Shown piece after piece: positions 16,826-25,200 of a DNA stretch of 64,000 bases. Source of the stretch: Demequina mangrovi (GTDB lineage Bacteria; Actinomycetota; Actinomycetes; Actinomycetales; Demequinaceae). The position numbers and the translations under genes are program-made. A model generated the notes under the pieces. It saw only the letters and a program-made list of their open reading frames with translations. It did not search any database and was not told where the DNA came from. The DNA lies in assembly GCF_000759715.1 (NCBI RefSeq), contig NZ_BBLU01000001.1, positions 186,001 to 250,000 of the forward strand, read 5' to 3'. Every line of letters starts with the position of its first letter. Positions within the stretch are counted from its first letter, which is position 1.

Positions 16826-17401
16826 ATGCGCGCGTTCCTCGCCCTCACCCTCGCCGCCACCGTCCTCGCGGGCTGCACGGGGGCTGTCGACGAGCCCGAG
16901 GTCGCGCCCGACGTCGCTGCCCGGCTCGACGCGCTCGACGCCGCCGTCGCCGACTGGGCCGCCGCATCGTCCCTCGACGAGGCGCAGATCGCCGCCGAGG
17001 CGGCACGCAACCTGGTCGTCGGCCCGGCGGGCCCGCTCTACGGCGACGCCGACGGCGACGGCATGATCGCGGGTGAGGTCGACGCGGGCCTGCTCCCGGG
17101 CCTCGACGGCTCGCCCGGCGTCACCGCGGAGCCCGCGGTCAACGCCTGCGTCGAGCGCGACGTGCTCGGCGGCTCGTGGGAGCAGCCCGAGGAGCGCTGG
17201 GACGAGGCGCTCACCGCGATCGACGCGTGGGCGCCTGGCAACAACACGTTCCCGTCGCTCGCGTCCCATCCTCAGCGCGTGGTCGGCTGGGCCACGCTCA
17301 CGCTCGAGACCGACGACCTCGACGAGGCGCACGAGTACTCGAGCCACGCCCAGCTCCACGTCGACGTCGCGCGCACGGCCTTCGAGAGCTGCGACGCCTG
17401 A
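16826..17401 (+). CDS. Lipoprotein of unknown function
   Basis: A 191-residue secreted lipoprotein. The signal peptide MRAFLALTLAATVLAGC ends in a lipobox LAGC, so the mature protein begins at Cys17 and is diacylated at the membrane outer face. The mature part is acidic and Ala-rich, and includes a DADGDG stretch near residue 75 that resembles a calcium-binding loop. I do not recognise the family. ATG at 16826 is chosen over GTG at 16817, because TAGGGT (16813-16818) lies 7 nt before it in the leaderless arrangement seen elsewhere. Confidence 0.8.
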   Translation: MRAFLALTLAATVLAGCTGAVDEPEVAPDVAARLDALDAAVADWAAASSLDEAQIAAEAARNLVVGPAGPLYGDADGDGMIAGEVDAGLLPGLDGSPGVTAEPAVNACVERDVLGGSWEQPEERWDEALTAIDAWAPGNNTFPSLASHPQRVVGWATLTLETDDLDEAHEYSSHAQLHVDVARTAFESCDA

Positions 17402-17419
17402 ACCGCGGCGGCGGCCGCC

Positions 17420-17548
17420 TCAGCGCCTCCCCCGGCGGTTCTGGATCGCGACCGTGATGCTCGCGATCGCGCTGCCCGCGAGGAGGGCGAGCATCAGGTA
17501 GAAGCCGGGCTCGAAGGAGCCGAGGACGGTGCTGTCGACGGTGAACAT
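17420..17548 (-). CDS. 42-residue single-pass membrane protein
   Basis: A short gene: N-terminus MFTVDSTVLGSFEPGFY, one hydrophobic helix (about residues 15-35), and a basic end QNRRGRR that fits a cytoplasmic tail. ATG at 17548 has GGAGAG 3 nt upstream, and TAGGCT on the minus strand at 17628-17623 is a candidate -10. Codon use is strongly GC at third positions. No family recognised. It is convergent with the lipoprotein gene, with only 18 bp between the two stops. Confidence 0.55.
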   Translation of the reverse strand: MFTVDSTVLGSFEPGFYLMLALLAGSAIASITVAIQNRRGRR

Positions 17549-17670
17549 GAACTCTCCGTTGAGTCGTTCGGCGAGGGTCGATGGATCGCACCGGCCTCGC
17601 TGCCAGGTGGGGACCTGAGATCAGCCTAGAGCCCCGCCGCGCCCCCGGCGTGCACGCGGTGCACCGTGTC

Positions 17671-18417
17671 TCAGGAGGTCGCGTCGTCCTCGTCCAGCGC
17701 GGGCACCACGACCTCGTCGGCGGCGTCGCCTGCGTCCGGATAGAGCGCGAGCGACAGCGCGACGCCCACGCCCATGCCGACCACCTGGGCCGCGATGAAC
17801 GGTGCCACGGAGCCGGGCGCGATGCCCGCGAAGGTGTCCGAGAACATGCGGCCGATGGTGACGGCCGGGTTGGCGAAGGACGTCGAGCTGGTGAACCAGT
17901 ACGCGGCGCCGATGTAGGCGCCGACCGCCGGCGCGGCGAGCGCGCCCCTGCCGGTGCGCGCGAGCGAGAGGATGACGGTGATGAGACCCGCGGTCGCGAC
18001 GACCTCGGAGACGAGGTGCGCCCCGGTCGCGCGGTCGTGGGTCGACAACGCCGTCGGCACGGCGAACATGACGTTCGCCAGCACCGCGCCCAGCGAGCCG
18101 CCGAGGATCTGCGCGATCGAGTACGTCCCGACCTCGCCGAGGGTGAGGCCTCTCCCCCGCGACCGCCCCACCCACCAGTCGGCGAGCGAGACCACGGGGT
18201 TGAAGTGCGCTCCCGACACCGGTCCCAGCATGAGGATGAGGACCGTGAGCCCGAAGGCGGTCGCGATCGCGTTCTCGAGCAGCTGGAGCCCGACATCGTC
18301 CGGCGACAGCGTCTGCGCGGCGATGCCGGAGCCGATGACGATCGCGACGAGGAGCGCGGTGCCGACCCCTTCCGCGAGGAGCCGGCGAGCGAGCGAGGGG
18401 CGTACGGCGTGGGTCAC
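17671..18417 (-). CDS. MIP-family channel (aquaporin / AqpS-like)
   Basis: A 248-residue six-span channel with both half-helix motifs, the first as NPV (GAHFNPVVS) and the second as NPA (SFANPAVTIGR). This divergent subfamily is often found beside arsenic-resistance genes, where it passes As(III) or glycerol. Here no arsR or arsC gene is adjacent, but an ArsR-type inverted repeat lies just upstream of the promoter. GTG start at 18417. The promoter on the minus strand reads TTGACG (18452-18447), 17 bp, CACGAT (18429-18424), then 6 nt to the GTG, so the mRNA is probably leaderless. Confidence 0.85.
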   Translation of the reverse strand: MTHAVRPSLARRLLAEGVGTALLVAIVIGSGIAAQTLSPDDVGLQLLENAIATAFGLTVLILMLGPVSGAHFNPVVSLADWWVGRSRGRGLTLGEVGTYSIAQILGGSLGAVLANVMFAVPTALSTHDRATGAHLVSEVVATAGLITVILSLARTGRGALAAPAVGAYIGAAYWFTSSTSFANPAVTIGRMFSDTFAGIAPGSVAPFIAAQVVGMGVGVALSLALYPDAGDAADEVVVPALDEDDATS

Positions 18418-18423
18418 GAGGAC

Positions 18424-18452
18424 ATCGTGGCGGTCCGTTCCGCGCGCGTCAA
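18424..18452 (-). promoter_or_regulatory. Promoter of the aquaporin gene
   Basis: TTGACG (-35), a 17-bp spacer and CACGAT (-10), read on the minus strand. The -10 ends 6 nt before the GTG start codon, indicating a leaderless transcript. The ArsR-type inverted repeat lies 6 bp upstream of the -35. Confidence 0.6.
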
Positions 18453-18458
18453 ATCTTT

Positions 18459-18474
18459 CTCAATACGCATTGAG
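18459..18474. promoter_or_regulatory. ArsR-type inverted repeat upstream of aquaporin gene
   Basis: CTCAAT, four bases, ATTGAG: a perfect repeat containing the TCAA-N6-TTGA core typical of ArsR/SmtB-family operators. It is centred near -50 from the predicted aquaporin start. That position is unusual for a simple repressor. Confidence 0.5.
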
Positions 18475-18497
18475 GTAAATCCGGCGACGGACATGCG

Positions 18498-18530
18498 AAG
18501 GGCCGGGCTCCCTCACGGAGCCCGGCCCTT
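18498..18530 (-). terminator. Terminator of the flavodoxin-like gene
   Basis: A perfect 14-bp stem (18498-18511 with 18517-18530) around a CTCAC loop, beginning 10 bp after the flavodoxin-like stop on the minus strand. It insulates this gene from the aquaporin gene. Confidence 0.85.
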
Positions 18531-18540
18531 GCGTGAAAGA

Positions 18541-19038
18541 TCAGGCGGCGGCGATGGCCTCGAGCTGCGTCGCAACCTCGGCGGCCCACTCGTGCACGGC
18601 CGCGAAGTCGCGGAAGTCGCCCTTGGGCGGGTTGAGCACCTTGATGAGCGCCTTCTCCCCCACGTTGAGCTTGTCCCAATCGAGCGCCCCGGGGAACCGC
18701 GCGTGGTCGTGCGCCTCGATGTCCTTCGCGAAGCCGTCGGCCTCGTCGAGGGGCTGGCCGGGCTCCACCACGGTCTCCATGCCCACGGAGAACATCCACA
18801 CGTCCTTCTCGCGGAGCTCGTCCAGGTGCTCCTTCACCAGATAGGAGGCGTCCCGGCGCCACAGGCCGCCGTACACGGCCGAGCCGAGCACCACGGCCTC
18901 GTAGTAGTGGATGCCCTGGACATCGCACGCATCCTGCAGGTCGACCTCGAAGCCGTGGCTCGCGATCTCCTCCGCGATACGCTGCGCGACCTCGCGCGTG
19001 GCTCCGTACTTCGATCCGACCGCTACCAGCACCTTCAT
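18541..19038 (-). CDS. Flavodoxin-domain protein (HemG-like)
   Basis: A 165-residue flavodoxin-fold protein that should bind FMN and carry electrons. The phosphate-binding loop is GSKYGATREVAQRIA near residue 8, and VLGSAVYGGLWRRDASYLVKE matches the flavodoxin_5 group that includes menaquinone-dependent protoporphyrinogen oxidase HemG. Without heme genes nearby the exact role is open. ATG at 19038 with GGAGG 6 nt upstream. A strong terminator follows. Confidence 0.82.
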   Translation of the reverse strand: MKVLVAVGSKYGATREVAQRIAEEIASHGFEVDLQDACDVQGIHYYEAVVLGSAVYGGLWRRDASYLVKEHLDELREKDVWMFSVGMETVVEPGQPLDEADGFAKDIEAHDHARFPGALDWDKLNVGEKALIKVLNPPKGDFRDFAAVHEWAAEVATQLEAIAAA

Positions 19039-19081
19039 GGTGACCTCCTCCGGGGTGAACGGCTCCATCGTGCCGTGACGC

Positions 19082-19111
19082 CGGGGACCATCGACAGGAC
19101 GATGGTCCCCG
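19082..19111 (-). terminator. Terminator of pyruvate carboxylase gene
   Basis: A perfect 12-bp stem, CGGGGACCATCG (19082-19093) with its complement (19100-19111), around a 6-nt loop. It lies 9 bp downstream of the pyc stop on the minus strand. Confidence 0.85.
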
Positions 19112-19120
19112 ACCACCCGA

Positions 19121-22100
19121 CTATTCGACCACGACCACCAGGTCGCCGCCCGCGAGCGACTGCGAGCCGCCGATGACGACGCGCGCGACCTTGCCCGCGA
19201 CCGGCGACGTGATGGAGGACTCCATCTTCATCGCCTCGATCACGGCGACCGTCTGGCCCGCGGCGACCTCGTCGCCCTCGGCGACGCGGGGCGTGACGAG
19301 ACCGGTGAACGGCGAGGCGATGTGGCCCGGCTTGGACGAGTCCGCCTTCTCGCGCTCGACCACGTCCACCTTCGCGGACAGGTCGCGCACCTGGATCGGG
19401 CGGATCGAGCCGTTGAAGTTGAAGATCACCGTGCGCTCGCCGTGCGAGTCGGGCTCGCCGACCGCCTCGATGGCAGCGATGATCTTGACCCCGCGGTGGA
19501 GCTCGATGACGGCCTCCTCACCCGAGCCGACCGAGAGGCCGTACAGGTAGTGGAAGGTGTCGATGACCGAGATGTCGCCGTACTTGTCGATCGCCCGGTC
19601 GAACTCCTTGGCCGGCCCGGGGAACAGCAGGTGGTTGAGCCGGCGCTGACGGTCGGCGCCGCCCTGGGCGAGCACCGCCCTGTCGTCGTCGGTGAGCTCC
19701 GCCATCTTGCGCTCGACGGTGCGGCCCTGCAGCGCCTTGGTGCGGAAGGGCTCGGGCCACCCGCCGGGCGGGTCGCCCAGCTCGCCCGCGAGGAAGCCGA
19801 TGACCGAGTCCGGCAGGTCGTACTTGTCGGGGTTCTCCTCGAAGTCCGAAGGATCGGCGTCGTTCGCCACGAGGTGCAGGGCCAGGTCTCCCACGACCTT
19901 CGACGAGGGCGTCACCTTGACGAGGTTGCCGAGGATGCGGTTGGCCGCGGCGTACATGTCCTCGATGGCCTCGAACTTGTCCGCGAGACCCAGGGAGATG
20001 GCCTGCTGACGCAGGTTGGACAGCTGACCGCCGGGGATCTCGTGGTGGTACACGCGACCGGTGGGGCCCGGGAGCCCGGACTCGAACGGCGCGTAGAGGC
20101 GGCGGACCGACTCCCAGTACGGCTCGAGGTCCTGCGCGGCCGCGAGCGAGATGCCCGTGTCACGCGTGGTGTGCTCGAGGGCGGCGATGAGGGCCGACAT
20201 GGGCGGCTGCGAGGTGGTGCCCGACATCGCGGCGTTGGCCACGTCGACCGCGTCGACGCCCGCCTCCGCGGCGGCGAGCAGCGTGCCGATCTGGCCGCCC
20301 GCGGTGTCGTGCGTGTGGAGGTGGACCGGCAGGTCGAAGCGCTCGCGCAGCGCGGAGACCAGCATGAAGGCCGCCGCGGGACGCAGCAGCCCGGCCATGT
20401 CCTTGATCGCGAGCATGTGGGCGCCGGCGTCCACCAGCTTGTCGGCGAGGCGCAGGTAGTAGTCCAGCGTGTAGAGCTTCTCGTCAGGCGAGATCATGTT
20501 GCCCGTGTAGCACAGCGTCGCCTCGGCGACCGCGGTGCCGGTGCCGCGGACGGCCTCGATCGCGGGGCGCATCTGCTCGACGTCGTTGAGCGCGTCGAAG
20601 ATGCGGAAGATGTCGATGCCGGTGGCCGCGGCCTCCTCGACGAACGCGACCGCGACCTCGTCGGGGTACGGCGTGTAGCCCACGGTGTTGCGACCGCGCA
20701 GCAGCATCTGCAGCGCGATGTTCGGCATCTTCTTGCGGAGGTCCTCGAGGCGCAGCCACGGGTCCTCGGACAGGAAGCGCATCGCGACGTCGTAGGTCGC
20801 GCCGCCCCAGGCCTCCATCGACAGCAGCTCGGGGGTCATGCGGGACACGTGCCCCGCCGCCGCGAGCAGGTCGTAGGTGCGCACGCGGGTGGCGAGCAGG
20901 GACTGGTGCGCGTCGCGCATCGTCGTCTCGGTGATCGCGAGGGCGTTCTGCTCGCGCAGCGCCTTGGCGAAGCCTTCGGGGCCGAGCTCGAGCAGGCGCT
21001 GGCGCGAGCCGGCCGGGGGCTCGGCGTCGAGGTCGACGCGCGGGAGCTTGTCCGCGGGACGCACGAAGACCTCGGCGTGCTCGCCGTGCGGCCGGTTGAC
21101 CGTGGTGTGACCCAGGAACGCGAGCAGCTTGGTGGAGCGGTCCGGCGTGGTCGCGACCTCGAGGAGCTCCGGGTGGCGCTCGATGAAGGCGGTGGTGACG
21201 CCGCCCGCCTGGAAGTCGGGGTGCGAGAGCACCGCGCGCAGGAACTGGATGTTCGAGGTGACGCCGCGGATGCGGAACTCGGCGAGGGCGCGGAGCGCAC
21301 GGCGCGAGGCGGTCGCGAAGTCGTGACCGCGGCACGTGAGCTTGACGAGCATCGAGTCGAAGTGACCTGTGATGACGTTGCCCGCCATGCCGGTCGCGCC
21401 GTCGAGGCGGATGCCCGCGCCGCCGGGCGAGCGGTAGGCCACGATGCGGCCGGTGTCGGGGAGGAAGCCGTTGGCCGGGTCCTCGGTGGTGATGCGGGTC
21501 TGGATCGCGAAGCCGCTGACCCGGATGTCCTCCTGGCGGATCCCCATGTCCGCGAGGCTCTCACCCGAGGCGATGCGCAGCTGTGAGCTGACGAGGTCGA
21601 TGCCCGTGACCTCCTCGGTCACCGTGTGCTCGACCTGGATGCGCGGGTTCATCTCGATGAACACGTGCTGGCCGGCGCGCTCGCCCTCGGTCGCCACGAG
21701 GAACTCGACGGTGCCCGCGTTGACGTAGCCGAGGCTCTTCGCGAACTTCACGGCGTCCGCGCACAGCGCGTCGCGGATCGCGGGGTCGAGCGCCGGCGCC
21801 GGCGCGATCTCCACGACCTTCTGGTGACGGCGCTGGAGCGAGCAGTCGCGCTCGAACAGGTGGACCACGTCGCCGGTGGCGTCGGCGAGGATCTGCACCT
21901 CGATGTGACGCGGGCCCAGCACGGCCTGCTCGAGGAAGACCGTGGGGTCGCCGAACGCGTTCTCCGCCTCGCGCATCGCGGCCGAGAGCATCTCGACCAG
22001 GTCCTCGCGACGCTCGACGCGGCGCATGCCGCGGCCGCCGCCGCCGGCGACGGCCTTGACGAACACCGGGTAGCCGATGCGGTCGGCCTCCGCGACGAGG

Positions 22101-22528
22101 AAGTCCACGTCGCGCGACGGCTCCGAGGAGTCGAGCACCGGGACGCCCGCCTCACGCGCGGCCTTGAGCGCCGCCACCTTGTCGCCCGCCTTCGCGAGCA
22201 CCTCCGGCGGCGGTCCCACGAACGTCACGCCCTCCTCGGCGCAGCGGCGCGCGAAGTCGACGTTCTCGGACAGGAAGCCGTAGCCGGGGTAGACCGCGTC
22301 CGCGCCGGCCTGCTTCGCGACGTCCAGGATGGCCTCGACGTCGAGGTAGGCCTTGACCGGGTGGCCCTCCTCGCCGATCTGATAGGACTCGTCCGCCTTG
22401 ACGCGGTGCTCGGACATCCGGTCCTCGTACGGGAACACGGCGACCGTGGCGGCACCGTTCTCTACGGCGGCGCGGAACGCCCTGACGGCGATCTCTGCAC
22501 GGTTGGCCACGAGGACTTTGGCGAACAT
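19121..22528 (-). CDS. pyc: Pyruvate carboxylase
   Basis: Biotin enzyme that carboxylates pyruvate to oxaloacetate with ATP and bicarbonate, refilling the TCA cycle. The 1135 residues contain all domains: biotin carboxylase/ATP-grasp (about 1-450, with GGGGRGMR and the FIEMNPRIQVEH active-site segment), carboxyltransferase barrel (about 530-830, ending with HLHTHDTAGGQ), linker, and biotin carboxyl carrier domain with AMKM near the C-terminus, whose Lys is biotinylated. ATG at 22528 with a GGGAAG site upstream. Single gene, closed by a terminator. Confidence 0.97.
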   Translation of the reverse strand: MFAKVLVANRAEIAVRAFRAAVENGAATVAVFPYEDRMSEHRVKADESYQIGEEGHPVKAYLDVEAILDVAKQAGADAVYPGYGFLSENVDFARRCAEEGVTFVGPPPEVLAKAGDKVAALKAAREAGVPVLDSSEPSRDVDFLVAEADRIGYPVFVKAVAGGGGRGMRRVERREDLVEMLSAAMREAENAFGDPTVFLEQAVLGPRHIEVQILADATGDVVHLFERDCSLQRRHQKVVEIAPAPALDPAIRDALCADAVKFAKSLGYVNAGTVEFLVATEGERAGQHVFIEMNPRIQVEHTVTEEVTGIDLVSSQLRIASGESLADMGIRQEDIRVSGFAIQTRITTEDPANGFLPDTGRIVAYRSPGGAGIRLDGATGMAGNVITGHFDSMLVKLTCRGHDFATASRRALRALAEFRIRGVTSNIQFLRAVLSHPDFQAGGVTTAFIERHPELLEVATTPDRSTKLLAFLGHTTVNRPHGEHAEVFVRPADKLPRVDLDAEPPAGSRQRLLELGPEGFAKALREQNALAITETTMRDAHQSLLATRVRTYDLLAAAGHVSRMTPELLSMEAWGGATYDVAMRFLSEDPWLRLEDLRKKMPNIALQMLLRGRNTVGYTPYPDEVAVAFVEEAAATGIDIFRIFDALNDVEQMRPAIEAVRGTGTAVAEATLCYTGNMISPDEKLYTLDYYLRLADKLVDAGAHMLAIKDMAGLLRPAAAFMLVSALRERFDLPVHLHTHDTAGGQIGTLLAAAEAGVDAVDVANAAMSGTTSQPPMSALIAALEHTTRDTGISLAAAQDLEPYWESVRRLYAPFESGLPGPTGRVYHHEIPGGQLSNLRQQAISLGLADKFEAIEDMYAAANRILGNLVKVTPSSKVVGDLALHLVANDADPSDFEENPDKYDLPDSVIGFLAGELGDPPGGWPEPFRTKALQGRTVERKMAELTDDDRAVLAQGGADRQRRLNHLLFPGPAKEFDRAIDKYGDISVIDTFHYLYGLSVGSGEEAVIELHRGVKIIAAIEAVGEPDSHGERTVIFNFNGSIRPIQVRDLSAKVDVVEREKADSSKPGHIASPFTGLVTPRVAEGDEVAAGQTVAVIEAMKMESSITSPVAGKVARVVIGGSQSLAGGDLVVVVE

Positions 22529-22651
22529 CTGCTTCCCTTCGTCGATGGGGACATCCTGCCAGGTTTCGAGATGGCAGTCAGCCGCCGCGCGGGGTGCGCG
22601 CGGGCGTGCTCATGGGCCCGGCACGATGCTCGTGCGGGTCAGGAGCGAGGG

Positions 22652-22669
22652 GCCCCGCGTCGGCGGGGC
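22652..22669 (-). terminator. Terminator after the MerR-family gene
   Basis: GCCCCGC (22652-22658), GTCG loop, GCGGGGC (22663-22669), 8 bp after the MerR stop on the minus strand. A second small hairpin, GCACGA-TGC-TCGTGC, follows at 22621-22635. Confidence 0.7.
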
Positions 22670-22677
22670 GGGACGTG

Positions 22678-23250
22678 TCAGCCGGCCTGGCTGCGGCGCG
22701 CGCGGCGCTCGGCGAGCTCGTCGACGTCCGGGGTGCGGGCGGCATCGTCCGCACGATCGGCCGGCAGCGCCGAGAGCGAGCCCTCGAGCTCGCGCCACAC
22801 CTTGCCCAGCGCGATGCCGAAGACCCCCTGGCCGCCCTGGACCAGGTCGATGACCTCGTCGTCCGACGTGCACTCGTAGACGGAGGCGCCGTCGGACATG
22901 AGGGTGATGCGCGAGAGGTCCTCGACCCCGCGCTCGCGCAGGTGCTCGACCGCGCTGCGGATCTGCTGGAGCGAGACTCCCGAGTCGAGGAGCCGCTTGA
23001 CGACCCGCAGGACCAGGATGTCGCGGAAGCCGTAGAGGCGCTGCGTGCCCGAGCCCGTGGCCGAGCGCACGGTCGGCTCGACGAGCCCGGTGCGGGCCCA
23101 GTAGTCGAGCTGGCGGTACGTGATCCCGGCGGCCTTGCACGCGGTCGGGCCGCGGTACCCGGCGTTGTCGTCGAGCGGCGGGAGGCCGTCGTCGAAGAGC
23201 ACCCCCTGGTCGAAGCGCGGAGGCGTGCTCTGGCCGGGCGTGTCGGTCAT
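22678..23250 (-). CDS. MerR-family regulator (Rv1830-like)
   Basis: A 190-residue regulator with the MerR winged-helix DNA-binding domain (about residues 35-105: GITYRQLDYWARTGLVEPT, then LYGFRDILVLRVVKRLLDSG) and a C-terminal part without cysteine-rich metal sites. Its position downstream of garA and ftsR matches Rv1830 of M. tuberculosis, which lies in the same neighbourhood. ATG at 23250 with AGGAGG 5 nt upstream. The spacer upstream carries TTGA repeats (TTGAGTGAAGGTTGAA on the minus strand, 23279-23264) that may be its own site. Confidence 0.85.
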   Translation of the reverse strand: MTDTPGQSTPPRFDQGVLFDDGLPPLDDNAGYRGPTACKAAGITYRQLDYWARTGLVEPTVRSATGSGTQRLYGFRDILVLRVVKRLLDSGVSLQQIRSAVEHLRERGVEDLSRITLMSDGASVYECTSDDEVIDLVQGGQGVFGIALGKVWRELEGSLSALPADRADDAARTPDVDELAERRARRSQAG

Positions 23251-23340
23251 CGATCCTCCTAGGTTCAACCTTCACTCAAACGTTAGGGCCGGCGAAGGCC
23301 CCGGTCAACGACCGCGACGCCGTGTCGCGGAGGCGTGTCC

Positions 23341-24078
23341 CTATCCTCCCACCTGGTGGCGGACCACGGCGGAGAACGCGGCGATCGCCGCCTCGCCGAA
23401 CTCGTTCGCGGCGGCCTCGGCCTCTCCCCCGTCGCGCCTGCGCAGCGGCGCCGCGGACGCCTCGGCGCGGTCGGCCTCACGGCGTGCGGCGAGCACCAGG
23501 GTGCGCAGGGCACGCACGTCTCCCCCGGCCTGGAGGTACGCCGAGGCCGCCACGACCACCGGCAGCACGCCGGGCTCGTAGCCGTCGGGCACCGACGGAA
23601 GGACGATGCCCGCGTCCTCGAGCGCGTCGAGGGTCTCCCGGGAGACGCCGCCCCGCTCGGCCACCTGGGCGGTCGTGAGGTAGTCGTCCTGCGCCTCGCC
23701 GATCTCGCTGAGCGTCACGGGCTCGTGCAGCAGGCCGGCGTCGAGACCGTCGAGGTGCTCACGGATGACGTTGAGGGGTCGATAGAGGTCGCGCTGCTGC
23801 CTCAGCACGAAGCGCAGCCGCTCCACGTCCGCGGGCGAGTACTGGCGGTAGCCCGACGGCGTGCGCTGCGGGCTGACGAGCCCGTGCGTGTCGAGGAAGC
23901 GCAGCTTCGACGGTGTGAGCGTCGGGAACTGGCGCTGCACGAGGCCGAGCACGTCGCTCACCCGGAGCATCGGCTCATGCGACAGCGCGTGGGGCCAGCG
24001 GCCCCCGAGGGGGGCGTCGACGGCCTGCGCCGGCGCGGCGTCGGTGAGGGAGGAAGCGCGACGTGCGGCCTGCGACAT
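23341..24078 (-). CDS. ftsR: MerR-like cell-division regulator FtsR
   Basis: A 245-residue MerR-like protein homologous in layout and context to FtsR of Corynebacterium, an activator of ftsZ, and to Rv1828. The DNA-binding domain is near residues 38-110 (SKLRFLDTHGLVSPQRTPSG, YRQYSPADVERLRFVLR). A second helical domain follows (LTTAQVAERGGVSRETLDAL), which looks like another winged helix. It begins 3 bp after garA, and the pair is surely co-transcribed. The C-terminal tail is Ala/Glu-rich. Confidence 0.87.
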   Translation of the reverse strand: MSQAARRASSLTDAAPAQAVDAPLGGRWPHALSHEPMLRVSDVLGLVQRQFPTLTPSKLRFLDTHGLVSPQRTPSGYRQYSPADVERLRFVLRQQRDLYRPLNVIREHLDGLDAGLLHEPVTLSEIGEAQDDYLTTAQVAERGGVSRETLDALEDAGIVLPSVPDGYEPGVLPVVVAASAYLQAGGDVRALRTLVLAARREADRAEASAAPLRRRDGGEAEAAANEFGEAAIAAFSAVVRHQVGG

Positions 24079-24081
24079 CCG

Positions 24082-24504
24082 TCAGGCCTGGGAACCCGGG
24101 TGGAAGGTGAGGCGGTACTTGCCGATCTGCACCTCGTCGCCGGCCTCGAGCTTGCGCTCCGACACGTTCTCGCGGTTGACGTAGGTGCCGTTGAGCGAAC
24201 CGTGGTCGCGCACGTAGAAGTCGTGGCCGTCGCGGATGAACTGCGCGTGCTCGCGGCTCACCGTGACGTCGTCGAGGAAGATGTCCGAGCTCACCGACCG
24301 CCCCGCGGTGGTGACGTCGACGTCGAGCAGGAAACGGGCTCCGAGGTTGGGGCCGTGGTGGACGATCAGCAGCGCGTGGTCCGGGCCGAGCGCGTCGATC
24401 GCTGCGTTGTCCTGCTGGCTGGGCGCGGCGGGCGCACCCTCGGCTGCGGCGGCCGCCGAGTCGAGCGACATGGTGCGCTCTGCGGGGCTCTCGTCATAGG
24501 TCAT
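24082..24504 (-). CDS. garA: FHA-domain protein GarA/OdhI homologue
   Basis: A 140-residue forkhead-associated protein. In mycobacteria and corynebacteria the homologue inhibits 2-oxoglutarate dehydrogenase and glutamate dehydrogenase until Ser/Thr kinases phosphorylate it. The FHA domain spans about residues 45-138, with the conserved GRSVSSDIFLDDVTVSREHA and GSLNGTYVN. The N-terminal tail is short (about 40 residues) and does not contain the ETTS phosphorylation motif of GarA. ATG has GGAGGC 4 nt upstream. It lies in a unit with ftsR and follows the phosphatidyltransferase gene. Confidence 0.87.
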   Translation of the reverse strand: MTYDESPAERTMSLDSAAAAAEGAPAAPSQQDNAAIDALGPDHALLIVHHGPNLGARFLLDVDVTTAGRSVSSDIFLDDVTVSREHAQFIRDGHDFYVRDHGSLNGTYVNRENVSERKLEAGDEVQIGKYRLTFHPGSQA

Positions 24505-24534
24505 GACGCCTCCTTCGGCTCGAACGGTCGTCCC

Positions 24535-25179
24535 TCATCCTAGGCCCGTGACGTCGTCGGGCCTAACGTCCTGCGGCGCGTCGCGTCGCGGCGTGCGCGC
24601 GCGAAGGTCGCGGATGTACCCGATGCCCGAATACCAGTAGAGGACGGACGCCGCGGACGCGCCCGCGACGGCGATCGCGCTGACGATGCCCCAGGACGGG
24701 AACGCAACGACCGCGAGGTACGCGAGCGGGAGGAAGAGGTAGAGCATCGCGGTCGCCACCTTGCCCACGAAGGTGACCTGCGGCGACTCGACGTGGTGGT
24801 GATGCGCGATGAGCAGGCCGACGCCGACCATGACGTCGCGTGCGAGCAGCACGGCCACGAGCCACCACGGGATGACGTCCCGGAAGGCGAGGCCCAGCAC
24901 CACCGCCGCGGTGAGCAGGCGATCGGCGGCCGGGTCGAGCAGACGGCCGAGCCTGGTGACCTGCCCCCAGCGCCGGGCGAGGAAGCCGTCGAGGAAGTCC
25001 GTGATCCCGGCGGCCGCCAGCGCCACGATCGCCCATGCGTCGCGCTCGGCCGCCAGCAGCGTGCCGAAGACCACGATGAGCACCAGCCGCACCGCGCTGA
25101 TCGCGTTCGGGATGGTCCACACCGCGGTGGCCGGCACCGGATGGACGTGCCCGGACTGAGGGTGCTCGATCGCTTCCAC
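24535..25179 (-). CDS. CDP-alcohol phosphatidyltransferase
   Basis: A 214-residue membrane enzyme that joins a CDP-activated lipid to an alcohol, most likely glycerol 3-phosphate (PgsA-type) given its size and its garA neighbourhood, where M. tuberculosis has pgsA3. The catalytic signature D-G-x2-A-R-x8-G-x3-D-x3-D is visible in LDGFLARRWGQVTRLGRLLD followed by PAADR. There are about five to six hydrophobic helices. GTG start at 25179; on the minus strand TAGACT (25192-25187) lies 7 nt before it, indicating a leaderless transcript. Confidence 0.87.
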   Translation of the reverse strand: MEAIEHPQSGHVHPVPATAVWTIPNAISAVRLVLIVVFGTLLAAERDAWAIVALAAAGITDFLDGFLARRWGQVTRLGRLLDPAADRLLTAAVVLGLAFRDVIPWWLVAVLLARDVMVGVGLLIAHHHHVESPQVTFVGKVATAMLYLFLPLAYLAVVAFPSWGIVSAIAVAGASAASVLYWYSGIGYIRDLRARTPRRDAPQDVRPDDVTGLG

Positions 25180-25200
25180 GCGCGTCAGTCTAGGGGCAGG

